Shown: one piece after another, positions 1-9,915 of the stretch
How the letters are laid out: every line of letters starts with the position of its first letter
Position numbering within the stretch: position 1 is the first letter of the stretch
Assembly (NCBI GenBank): GCA_963422465.1
Contig: OY730171.1
Coordinates: 1,364,001 to 1,428,000 of the forward strand
DNA length: 64,000 bases
From: Lichina pygmaea
Lineage: Eukaryota > Ascomycota > Lichinomycetes > Lichinales > Lichinaceae
Direction: 5' to 3'
Program-made: the position numbers and the translations under genes
The notes under the pieces: generated by a model
The model's database searches: none
Told to the model about the DNA's origin: nothing
The model's input: the letters and a program-made list of their open reading frames with translations, nothing else

Positions 1-1497
1 TGGCCAGTCTTGTACTGCCATGATCTTTGTATCGTCCATACAGATTCCTTCTGTTGTCAGGATTGATCCCAAATATTCCACTTCTTTCACGTGGAAGACA
101 CTTTTATCAAAGTGTAACCTTATTCCTGCTTCTTGGAGTGCATGTAGGATCTTCTTGACATGCTGTCTGTGCTCCTCCAGGGTTCCATTGGTGTAAACCA
201 AGACATCGTCAATATAAGTAGTAACAAATATATCCAGGTATTGTCGGAGGATAGTGTTAATAAGCGATTGGAACATCACCGGTGCATTCGTAAGGCTGAA
301 TGGCATAACAGTATACTTGTAATGCCCGTACCTTGTACGAAAGGCTGTCTTCCATTCTTCACCATCTTTCATCCTAACCAGGTTGAAAGTGCCTCAGATG
401 TCGAACTTGGTAAACTACTTGGCTCCTTGGATTCAGTCCTAGATTTCTGATATTAGTGGTAGTGGGTAGCAATTCTTAATTGTGATCGCATTGAGCTGCT
501 GGTAGTTGATGCACAGTCGTAATTTGCTGTCCTTCTTTGGCACAAACAATATCGGGTATCCGGCCGGTGATGTTGAAGGTCTTATGAACCCTTTCGCTAG
601 GTTCTCGTCCAGGTAATCTCTTAAGGCCTCAAGCTCCTTTGCTGATAGAGCGTAAATAGGGCTGTGTGTGGGTTTCTTTCTGTCTTCCAGCGGAATTTCG
701 TGATCCCACTCTTGGTGTTCTGGTAGCGTCACGACCGCTTCCTCACCAAACATCTCCTGGTAGTCTTTATACTCACTTGGCAGCTGCGGTGCCTGAGTCT
801 CACCCACGGCGTCTTGCGTGGTGCAAAGTTGTTGTGTTTGGGGCTTCATCCAAGCCACATAGGCTCGCCCTCGCCGGTGGTGCTTCTTCCACCCTGCATA
901 TAAGATCTCTTTGATTCTCACTTTCTCTGGCTCTGCTCGAGTTGCCAGACTCCTCTTCGGAAAGACTAGGTGCTTTCTTTTCCAGTCGATCCTTGGGTTT
1001 TGACTTTCCAACCACGGAAGACCCAATATAACTTCATGTGGTATCTGGACTAAGTCGAATTCTTCTGATCTGATTGTTGTACCGTCAACACACAGTCGTA
1101 GGTTCTTGGTCTCCTTCGTCACTTGTCCTTAGTCGTTGGAGAGTGGTGTCCCGTCCACTACTGTTAGTTGGTATGGATTCCTCTTTTCCTGAGTTGGGAT
1201 CTTGTGCTTCCTGGCAAAACTTTCTGACATGAAGTTGCCAGTGGCTCCAGAGTTGATCATGGTGTTTGTCAGATGCCCGTTGACTCTCATCTTGATGTGA
1301 AAATGCAGGCTGCAGGCTGTCGCGTCAAGGCTCTGCTCAACCCCTTCTCTCCAGAGTGTTGTCTTGCCTGCTCTTCCAACTCCAGATTTGAAGAGCACTG
1401 CTAGTTTTTTGAACAACCAAGGCCCTGAGCCTGGTGTTCTGCCACATGTCTTTCGCATTTTTCGGTGAAGCATAGCTCCTATGCGTCTTCTCCGCAA
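1..1497 (-). pseudogene. Protease and reverse transcriptase start, family D
   Basis: Fossil pol. A retropepsin-like segment (NSGATGNFMSES) is near 1230. The RT entry region ([40 protein letters not shown]) covers roughly 480-720. The RT palm continues to the window edge (VYTNGTLEEH in the minus translation near 170-200). It is broken and its right-hand pol domains lie outside the window. Confidence 0.82.
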
Positions 1498-1781
1498 TCA
1501 TCACGTTCTTTCCCTTGCTGGCTTAGCTGGTGCTTGATGCTCCAGGCTTTCTTGTGGCATTCTGGGCCAGGGAAGTAGTGCCTTCTCCTTTTCTCTAGGA
1601 GATGTTCCTTGCAGTGGTGGTCCTCGCATCCTTTCCAATAAGAACATCCGCAGGCTGGTGTTGTAGCCTGGTGAAGGTCCACTTGCGCTGTGATGTCTCA
1701 GGGCTGTGAGATGCTGATGGTGTTGTCCACCCATCACGTCACTCTTGCTTCGCTGTCCTCCGACAAGGTCACATCCTGTCG

Positions 1782-2945
1782 TCAGAGTAGTGGTGTCTCG
1801 GGAACTGGTGGCAAGCCAGTTATGTCAATCTTGTAGTCTGTTGTGTTGAATTCGGAGATCAGGTCATCCTCCCAATGAACCTTATTGATCTGGTCTTGAG
1901 TTGCGTGCAGGTCCTCCAGTGACCTCTGCAGATTGTTCTCCAGTCTTTCAATGTGCTGTCTGAGATTGTCCTCCTGTCTGAGGAGTGTTGCTTCTGACCG
2001 GTTCATGGGTAGCGTGCCTCTGGGAGCCCTCGGTGGCTCCTGAATGCTCTTGCCTTTCCAGGCACCGGTGGCATTCAACTGCTTACCCTTGCCTCCTTTC
2101 TTCTTCTTGCTTTGGCAGTTGGCTGCGAGGTGTCCTACCTTCTGGTAATTGTAACACTTCTGTGTTTCTTTTTTCTTTATTGCCTGTGGTGTTGTTGCAT
2201 CAATCTCCATAGGTGTCAAGCCGTACTTGTCTTGTGCAGGCGCTGTCTTTTTGCCCCATGGTCTTGCATGCTTGCCTTACTTCTCAAGTTCTTGTTCAAA
2301 CTGTCGGTCGTCGATGCGTACTGCTGTGTCGATCATATCCTCAAGGTCAGTGGGTCAGTCTCCTCGTGCGATGTCATCCTTGACTTGTTCCTTGAGAGCT
2401 TGGTAGAATAGTGCCGTCAAGGCACTGTCTCCCCATTGCGTCCTCACTGACAACTGTTGGAACTTCGCCGCGAAGTCTGATACTGACCCTGTCTGCCGTA
2501 GTGCTTGGAGCTTTCGTTCCACATCTTGTTCTTCATCAATAACCCCGAAGGTCTTCTTCATCTGGGTCTTGAAAGTAGAGAATCTCCCAATGATCTGCCG
2601 TGTCGTGGTCTCTATACTAGAGGGATCTTCCTTGTTGTCGAGGAAGTCTTGTAGGTAGACATTAAACCAGGCAAATGTCAGTCCGTCCAGGTAGGAAGCT
2701 GCGAACAGCACCTTCTCCTGTTCCGTAGAGAATTGTGCGGCGTTGAATCTGTAGTAAAGCTCAAGCTGAGAGAAGAATAATTCCAATCCCCCTTGTGATC
2801 CATCGTACCTCTTCGGCGTACCTACCTTCAATGGCTTTGGAGGTAAGGTGAGGGTGGTAGGGACAGGTGGTTCCTGGACTTGCGCCTGAGGCGCAGCCCA
2901 AGCTTGGCCTGCCTGCGAAGGGGTAGGGCTGCGTGGATCTGCCAT
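1782..2945 (-). pseudogene. gag region of family D element
   Basis: Fossil gag. The N-terminus (ADPRSPTPSQAGQA) and a capsid-like stretch match the gag of the whole element at 56769. A zinc-knuckle-like motif (CYNYQKVGHLAANC) lies near 2130. The reading frame is broken. Confidence 0.8.
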
Positions 2946-2983
2946 CGTATTGAGCCGGTGTCCTATGTGTTAGAGGCTGAAAC

Positions 2984-3421
2984 TGTTAAAGGCCAGTCCA
3001 CGTCCACTCAGAATGTGGGTGGTCTCGTCTTCGACCAAGGAGGGCAGGGACTCAATAGATGAATAGCAAGTGGGGTAACTCTCTTGCTATTGTCGCTCGT
3101 AATGTGTGTTCAGCCTGGAGAGCTATTCTCTCCGGCTATCTGGGTTCTTATATACAGGAGCCTGAGGGGGGGGGGTCCTCCCGAGGGGTATCAGCTTTCT
3201 GCGTGGACGAGCTGGACGAGCTGGTTACACATCGTCCACCTCGTCCACCGTGGACGAGCTGGACAAGCTGGTTACACATCGTCCACCTTGTCCACCGTGG
3301 ACAAGCTGGACGAGCTGGTTACACATCGTCCACCTCGTCCACCGGGTCGGGTGAACATTGTTCCGTGTACCTCTGTACACTCGCTTCGGTCGGCTCAGCC
3401 GTTCCGGCCTGGGCCTTAACA
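2984..3421 (-). repeat. LTR of family D (5' LTR of the left-edge element)
   Basis: On the minus strand it starts TGTTAAGG and ends TTTAACA, the same termini as the LTRs at 56267-56727 and 62081-62437. It is 438 bp long. It carries a tandem array of three 47-bp units at 3203-3343. The gag start lies about 40 bp downstream of its end. Confidence 0.85.
3203..3343. repeat. Three 47-bp tandem units inside the LTR
   Basis: Units begin at 3203, 3250 and 3297. Each opens with gtggacgagctgg and closes with cctcgtccacc or a close variant, so each unit is also an imperfect inverted repeat that could fold into a hairpin. The other family D LTRs hold a different 35-bp array at the same place. Confidence 0.85.
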
Positions 3422-3509
3422 ACTTGCTATTCATCTATTGAGTCCCTGCCCTCCTCGGTCGAAGACGAGACCACCCACATTCTGAGTGGACGTGGACTGG
3501 CCTTTAACA
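3422..3509 (+). repeat. 3' end of a second family D LTR, opposite orientation
   Basis: This 88-bp stretch is the inverted copy of 2984-3075, the end of the neighbouring LTR, and ends with TTTAACA at 3509. It appears that the minus-strand element inserted into, or recombined with, an LTR of the same family lying in the plus orientation. Confidence 0.75.
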
Positions 3510-4371
3510 GGGAGCTTCACCAGCTTGGGGGAGCTGGCTTGTTGGGTCGGCTCCTGCAGGGGAGTAGCGGGGGCTGGGGCCACAGGTGTCAAGGAGCCAG
3601 GTGAGAGCAGCTGGTTCCAGAGAGTGTCTTGTTCCAGCTTGAAGGCATCACGTTCTGCCTTGTAGTAGCCAGCTTGCCCTATTGCTTCTTGGTGCTGCTG
3701 CTGGAGTGCAGCAAGTTGCTTGTTGATGAAGTCTAGCTCTGCCTGCAAGGATTGGAGCCATGCCTCCACATCCCTGCCCAAGGCCACCTTCTTGTCCCAG
3801 TCCTGCTGGGTGTTACGACCCAGGAGGAACACAGTCTTTATACTCACAGAAAGCAGCAGACAGGATACTGGACGGAAGTACCAGGCCGCATAACACGGGA
3901 AGCAGTCACGTGACCGGCGAGACTGACCAGGGGTTGCTCGCCACAGCATGCATATGCGTGAGCAAAGTGAGCAGAGCTCGCCCAGCTCGCCGCAGCATGC
4001 ATGAACAGTGAGCAAAGTGAGCAGAGCTCACTGAGCTCACGGACTGAGCACTATATAGTCCGGCGATAGTTCCCTTATAGAACGATCATCTTCAACTCAT
4101 GTTGTGATCCAGACAACTAGATCTACTTCAATACAATCTTGTACGAAGCCACTGATCAGGTGTTATCACCACCACGTTCCACCAAACCCCTTCACACTCC
4201 TTGACACTCCTCTCCTGCGAGAACCAACCCGCCTTCCGCATCTCGCCCTTATCCTATACTCGGATAGGACGGTACGGTACGGACCGCAACACTGGGTAAG
4301 TTCCAACTTGTCCACAACACACTGCAGCTTGTCTTGCAGCGCTGTCATGTGTTCTGTATTGGCGCCCTCCA
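3510..4371 (-). pseudogene. gag N-terminus of another gypsy family, split by a solo LTR
   Basis: Read on the minus strand from about 4371, it has a short N-terminus (MEGANTEHMTALQDKL) and then a long coiled-coil-like segment rich in Q, L and A. It ends with SSPKLVKLP, the type of motif that leads into the capsid of many fungal gypsy gags. The solo LTR at 3811-4291 sits inside it. It is a fossil fragment: the family D LTR piece ends it at 3509. Assignment to gypsy gag is by motif only. Confidence 0.6.
3811..4291 (+). repeat. Solo LTR of family B, TSD CTGGG
   Basis: It starts TGTTACGACCC and ends CGCAACA, the same termini as the family B LTRs at 26629, 49140 and 54924. It is 481 bp long. The 5 bp before it (3806-3810) and after it (4292-4296) are both CTGGG, a perfect target duplication. 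A solo LTR is what recombination between two LTRs leaves behind. A TATA-like TATATAG lies near 4053. Confidence 0.95.
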
Positions 4372-4528
4372 TAACCACCTGTCTGTCCATTCTGTCTGTC
4401 GTTCTGTTTGTCATTCTGTTCTGATGGTGAGGGCTATCCAGCCAAGCGCTCGGGTCCTTGACTTGAGCCTGTGTGCATGGCAGCTATCCAGCTAAACATG
4501 TCTGTCTGTTCTGTTCTGTCAGTAGGCT
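4372..4528. other. CTGT-rich spacer, no gene seen
   Basis: This short stretch has repeated ctgtctgt and ttctgt motifs and may be the leader upstream of the gag fragment. No coding signal is visible. Confidence 0.4.
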
Positions 4529-4537
4529 GGGGCGGCA

Positions 4538-4548
4538 TGGTGTAGCGG
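4538..4548 (+). promoter_or_regulatory. Pol III box A-like motif
   Basis: TGGTGTAGCGG fits the box A consensus TRGYNNANNNG at every fixed position. It lies 9 bases after the start of the tRNA-like acceptor stem, about the normal spacing. Confidence 0.5.
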
Positions 4549-4635
4549 GAAGCTGGTGAGAGTTTCCCACTATGTGGCACCCATGACCCGGAACTAGTGG
4601 TGTCAGGCCTGGAGAACCTGACTAAACTAGTCGTC

Positions 4636-4646
4636 AGTTCGAATCT
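4636..4646 (+). promoter_or_regulatory. Pol III box B-like motif in a T-arm
   Basis: AGTTCGAATCT is close to the box B consensus GGTTCGANNCC. It is the loop and flanks of a perfect 5-bp T-stem (GTCAG/CTGAC). It sits about 98 bases after box A, farther than in an intron-less tRNA. The gap includes a hairpin (TCAGG/CCTGA near 4593-4612). Confidence 0.5.
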
Positions 4647-4970
4647 GACCCACCCCACATTCTGCCACAAAAAACCCCCGAGATTCATAGAACTTGTCTA
4701 AGATGTACTCCTCGCAAGATGTATGAAAGCCCTCAAGAAATAGCTCACCCAATATCCGTCAAGATCCACAAACCCTCATTACTGTGGTTTTCCTATTTCC
4801 CCTACGGGGTTTGGGGTTTTCCCACGGTACGTACACTACAAACCACGGGGTGTACGGTAAATACGTGAGGCTCCTGAGTCAAGTCTACCAGAGACAAAAA
4901 TTCCTTCAAGAAGTTCTGCATGGCTTAACAGCCGAATCAGTGTAAGAATCAAATCAAATCAAAAAAAATA

Positions 4971-5336
4971 GTACACAGACTGCAGAGAAAGAGAAGGTTC
5001 AGAGATATTCAGGGCCTATCGAGGAATCATTTCCACCAAGCCAGGAAGGTCCTGTTGTTGAAGATGACAGAGATAAGTTGAGCTCCAGGAAGGACAGTCT
5101 CAAACTGACGTCACGTGGCTGGGTTATGAAGAAGCCATCATGTTTTGTACACTAGATTTCTATTGCTCAATATCTCTTCTATACATGCTGCTCTATCACA
5201 TATCCAAATTTGAGATGATTCCAACAAATATCTATTGAGTTATTCAACTTTTTGTCGAGGGGGTGCTTGGTCGCTCAACCGAGCGTTGGGTGATAACGAG
5301 CATCACGTGATCGAATACGGTACCGTATCATGGCTC
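4971..5336. repeat. Unidentified repeat X, left copy
   Basis: A diverged direct copy lies at 63350-63700. Shared blocks include atatccaaatttgagatgat, tgtcgagggggt, cttggt, gagcgttg and cacgtgatcg. Both copies sit directly beside the SINE-like element, on its tail side in each case. No ORF or terminal inverted repeat was recognised. It may be the end of a DNA transposon or an older non-coding repeat. Confidence 0.7.
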
Positions 5337-8300
5337 GGAGAAAGCTGCCACAGCTGTGCGGCGCTCAAGCTGAATACAAGGTGTCTTTTGTAGTTGCAAG
5401 ATGTGGATTACAAAACTGTGGGGAACACACGCATCACTTTGTACGTCAATGATTGTGGCATATGTGCATATCCATGGAGGATCCTGAGTGTATTCATGCT
5501 TGTACTTTGATTTGGTGTCACCAACTTGACTTTTTTTTTTTGGGAGGAGGGGATTTCATGATGATCGGTACTTACAGTGACGACCTGTTGACAGGAAAGA
5601 TTGTCTCTACAACAAGCAAGAGTACTGGATCATACCGTACCTGCTTGAGCTTCCCTTCAAACTCGAGTCTTGCCTACGTACCCATGGGGTAGCTCTTGGT
5701 ATGGAACAATCGTCCGACTGGGGCCAGCAAAGAAGTTCTGCACCCCTGAACTTTGTACAGAAGCAGAGAGGGACTTGAGGACACTAAAAAAACAAACCAG
5801 GGCTTGAAGGCCTGCCACCGAAGGCGAATGTGGAGCTGGTCTGAACCTGCATTCCTGTCAGCCGTCACGGCACCGTACGGTACCGGTATCGATTCAGATG
5901 CAGAGACAGGGATCACTTTGCTTGAAATATAGCTCCGGGCGAACCTCCAGCTCTTGTACAGGGACGTGGGGTGGTACTTGGCTGCGACAGCCACCTTGAA
6001 GGGAGTGGTGGTCGTCTGGACTACATACGAGCGTTGTCCAGAAAAGAGCCTTTGGGACGAAAAGTGCTCCCTGTGCTGCCATCATGTGGCAAGCATGGAC
6101 GTGTTCGGACCAGTCGTCTTGGAGCGTGCTGGTGATCACATGCAGGTCCTTGCTGTGCAACACGGGATACAGGTCCAGACATGGATCGTCATGTTTGACC
6201 AAGGTCGGGCCTTGACTCTCTTCATACGCAAGCAGGCTTCTCTGCTGACTCTTGGGCTAGGATTCATTGAATTCGATATCCCCGCCGAGAGCGCTGCAGA
6301 CTGACTAAGCCTTCGCAGCTTCTCCGTGCACCGGATGAAATGTAGACCAACATCAGCCAAGGGGCTCCGAGGAGTATCGATGGAGGAAAGCTTGTCCTGG
6401 ATCGACGTCAAGACAAGGACAACCAGATCTGAATAGAGCAGACAAGATCAAGGTGGGTCTAGCATCACTTCTCCTGATGAGAGTGCTTTCAATTCGCTTT
6501 GGGGGGGGCTGTGTCATCCAGAAAGAGAAGCAACGCTTCTCCAAGTGCAGAGCACAACCCCAAACAGAAGCCGACGCAATCAGGCATCTCAGCTGACGGA
6601 TCTGCCACGAGCGTCTTGCACGAGCATGAAACACATTCATCCAGGCAGCCTCAGCACTTGGAAGAGCAGGCTAGAAGGATGCAGCCGGAGGTTGCGTGTG
6701 ACACTGGAGTCCACGCCGGCCCCTGACGACCGTGGGCCGACGACGGACGGACAGGGCAGTAGCTCGATGCTCCTGTGAGCATTATTGCTCATCAGAGAGA
6801 GACACGAGAGTTGCCCCTGCCCCTGTGACGAGGATGGATCGAGCATACCACACATACGTCAGTCGGTCTCCCGTGCCTGGCACCGCCATGCCGCCTCCCC
6901 GATACTTTTTTATCTTGGCTTCTGTGGTTCCATGATACTAGCACACGCGCCCCCTGAGGCGGGAAGGGTCCCTCGTGGGGTTGCGCAGGCGGTTTCTTAC
7001 GAGTGACTCGACGTAGAGCACCACTTCTGCGTGCTTGCGGGGATAGAAGGGGGGCTCTCGGAAAGTCTTGACGCGGCTTTCAGAAATAGACGAGCAGTGG
7101 GACGCTACGTACGTATCACGTAATTTACAGTACAAGCTGACCTGGACCCTGACGTGCCGGACTGACCCTGACGATGCTGCTGACTCATGATCCAGTCATT
7201 CGACGTTGGGGTGCGGCGGCCTGAGCGATGACTAAGCTACTGGACGTATGTAGGGGGTGTGAGCTTATAAGTACCGACTCGGTACCCGTCCTGTACGCTC
7301 CGTACTCGAGGCACTAAAGGTACCGGCCAGGTGCTCTGTCGCGATTGTCCTCCAGTGAAGTCTACCGTATCTCATCAGTGCCACTGCTTCCGAGTATCAG
7401 GTGCCACTTGGGCTACCGTAGCAGCTACCCCTGCAAGAAGTAGCACCACCACTCTCCTTGCCCGGAGAGGGTACAGAGCACAAAAGTACGTCTGTACTTC
7501 CAGCATGGCCGGCTCCAGGCTTATCCTTATCCAGCTCGACGACCTGCATCGACCACGATCGTCGTCCGACAGAATCTCGGAGCCTTCCCCTTCGTCCTCC
7601 GCCACCCCCTCCCCCTCCACCACCGTCACCATCGGCTTCACCATCTGGCCCCCCCCCCCCCCCCCTTTCTTCCCTCCACCTTCTCGTTCATCTTCAACGG
7701 CGCCATTCCGCATCTGTATCTTGCCCGCTGTACTATACCTCTGCCCAAAGGCCCGTCGTAGCTGTCCACTTGGAGATCGCATCGTCGTCACCGCTACCCA
7801 CGTAACGTCACCATCTCCGACCGTCTGCATCACACGTCGAACTAAATCCCCAGGCCGCTTGTCTCGTCGGCGGCAGCTTCCCCCGCACTCCCCGCCGTTC
7901 GCAGTCGTTCCTGCAGCTTCTGTTGCGTCGAACCGAGCACGGGTTGATCGCATCGAAGCTCCACCCGACCTTCGTTCACGGCGTGGGTCCATCTCCTCTA
8001 GGCGTTACATCAGGCGTACTTCCGTACATTGGGGCAACAGCCGCCATCTAAACACACCGAGCTCGGCCGATCGAGAAGCCTGCTCGGCAAGTCGTACATC
8101 CTGCCCGTACGATACGTTCGTACGTACGTACCCTACACGAAGTGGACTGTTGCCCGGTCCAGTCGACTGAGCTGCGCTGCAGCCACGGCCGGAGGTGACT
8201 GGGCTTCCGCTAGGCCGCCGGTGCGGATCGTCCCCGTCGATCGAAGCGTGGCGAAACGAAACAAAGCTCGACCAGGCAGAAAGGGGAAGCGAAGTTAGTC

Positions 8301-8510
8301 ATCGGCGTCGAGCTGCCTTGTCCAAGGCCTGCCCGGACAACTTCCCAGTCGTCGGCGTCGTCGGCGTCGTCGTCGTCGTCGAGGTGGAACCGCATCACGG
8401 CGACCCTCTTTCCGCACCTGAAGCGGTGATAGTCTGAGCTGCGGTCGGGCTTGGACCCAGGTGGCCGGAAGACGCCTCGAACCCGACGACGTGCCGGGAC
8501 CGGCGCCACC
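5337..8510. other. CpG-rich region upstream of ATG1, no gene recognised
   Basis: Short ORFs occur on both strands, up to 279 codons at 7331-8170, but none shows a family motif, and their Pro/Ser/Arg-rich content follows base composition. The region holds a 17-base poly(C) tract (7649-7665), TACGGTAC-type palindromes near 5326, 5867 and 7280, and CGT triplet repeats at about 8350-8385. The last few hundred bases probably contain the ATG1 promoter and 5' UTR. Confidence 0.5.
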
Positions 8511-9876
8511 ATGGCCGCTCCGACGCCGGCTCCGGCCGCTGGCTCGTCCCGGAGGCTGCGCGACTCGAACCCGTCCGACGCCGTGGTCGGGCAGTTCAAG
8601 ATACAGATGGAGATTGGCAAGGGCAGCTTCGCGACGGTGTATCGTGCCATCCACATGGTGAGACGGCCCTCCTCGTCCGTGCTGGTCCGGTCCCGAGACG
8701 CTGATCCGCTCTGGTCGTGCGCCAGAAAACCCGTTCGCTGGTGGCCATCAAGTCCGTCCAGCTGCAGAAGCTGAACAAGAAGCTCAAGGAGAATCTCTAC
8801 TCGGAGATCCACATCCTCAAGGACCTCCATCATCCGCACATCGTCAGCCTCATCGACTGCCAGGAGACCTCGGCCCACATCCATCTCGTCATGGAGTTCT
8901 GCCAGCTGGGCGACCTGTCCTACTTCATCAAGAAGCGGGATCGGCTCTCGTCGCATCCGGCGACGGCGGACATGATGCGGAAGTACCCGGCCCAGCCCAA
9001 CGGCGGCCTGCACGAGGTCATCGTCCGCCACTTCCTCAAGCAGCTGGCCAGCGCGCTCGAGTTCCTCCGGGCCCGCAACTTCATCCACCGCGACGTCAAG
9101 CCGCAGAACCTGCTGCTCAACCCGTCGCCGCTCCACCTCGCCCTGGCTCCGTCCGAGCTGCCCTACGCCGTCAGCGAGGACTCGCTCGTGCCCGTCGCCG
9201 GCGTCGAGTCGCTGCCGATGCTCAAGCTCGCCGACTTCGGTTTCGCGAGGTCGTTGCCTTCGACCTCGCTCGCCGAGACCCTGTGCGGCTCGCCGCTCTA
9301 CATGGCGCCCGAGATCCTGCGCTACGAGAAGTACGACGCCAAGGCCGATCTCTGGTCCGTCGGCACCGTCCTGTTCGAGATGGTCGCCGGCCGACCGCCG
9401 TTCCGGGCCACGAACCACGTCGAGCTGCTCCGCCGCATCGAGCGCGGCGAGGACCGCATCGCCTTTCCCGACGGCCTGGCCGCCACCGACGAGATGAGGT
9501 CCCTCATCCGCGCCCTGCTGAAGCGAAACCCGGTCGAGCGCATCGGATTCGACGACTTCTTCGGCCACAGCGTCGTCGGGGACGACATACCGGGCCTCGT
9601 CGGCGAGGACCGGCCCAGGCCCCCACCGAGCCCCGAGCCGATCCGCGACGAGAGGGAGGCCGAAGGGCAAGGGCAGGACGGGGAAGAGCAGGATACGGCC
9701 CCCGGTCGTCGTCGTCGTCGTCGTCGTCGTCTTCGTCGTGCTAGCTCTGCGACGGCGACGGCGGCCTCCGCGATGGACGTCGAACGACGACGGTCGACCG
9801 AACGCAACAGACCCCAGCCGCCGTTCCCGGCCGCCCTCGGCCCGCGGCCAGAGACGACCGTCTCGGCCAAGCTTGC

Positions 9877-9915
<39 letters not shown>

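Larger units (their letters stand above)
1..3421 (-). mobile_element. Ty3/gypsy LTR element, family D, 5' part (runs off left edge)
   Basis: Read on the minus strand this is an LTR (2984-3421), a gag region, an aspartic protease and the start of reverse transcriptase, leaving the window at base 1. The order LTR-gag-PR-RT and the RT motifs (FVPKKD, LPLISEI) are those of Ty3/gypsy. The proteins and LTR closely resemble the whole element at 56267-62437, so both belong to one family. The copy is broken in several places and is a fossil. Confidence 0.88.
4529..4970 (+). mobile_element. SINE-like element: tRNA-like head, unique body, LINE-like tail
   Basis: The head (4529-4657) has a tRNA-like acceptor stem: GGGGCGG pairs with CCACCCC at 4650-4656 with one mismatch. 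It also has a T-arm GTCAG-TTCGAAT-CTGAC (4633-4649) and pol III box A- and B-like motifs. The body (about 4658-4920) is unique apart from an inverted copy at the right edge of the window. The tail (about 4925-4970) reads GCATGGCTTAACAGCC, then CAGTGTAAGAATC, then short repeats. It is nearly the same as the 3' end of the LINEs here (GCATGGCTGTAAAGCT, CAGTGTAAGAATC). It has no protein-coding capacity. This fits a tRNA-derived SINE that shares its 3' tail with a partner LINE. No clear target duplication was found, and whether head and body belong to one element rests on adjacency, because the second copy leaves the window before the head. Confidence 0.6.

Noticed and set aside
3059-3604. 181-codon ORF rich in WTSW and STSST repeats
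   Set aside because: It is translation of the 47-bp LTR array and flanking LTR sequence.
4529-4657. Functional host tRNA gene
   Set aside because: The acceptor stem has a mismatch, the 129-base length needs a large insertion, and no clear anticodon arm was found; a SINE head or pseudo-tRNA fits better.
4434-4688. 84-codon minus-strand ORF containing VGWVRFELTTS
   Set aside because: It is the antisense of the tRNA-like SINE head; such peptides are typical false predictions over tRNA-like sequence.
5674-6640. Chain of minus-strand ORFs that might be a spliced host gene
   Set aside because: No family motif, no convincing splice sites joining the frames, and an equally long plus-strand ORF overlaps.
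7331-8170. 279-codon plus-strand ORF and its 205-codon antisense partner
   Set aside because: Ser/Pro/Arg-rich content follows base composition and a poly(C) run; no domain or intron pattern is recognisable on either strand.
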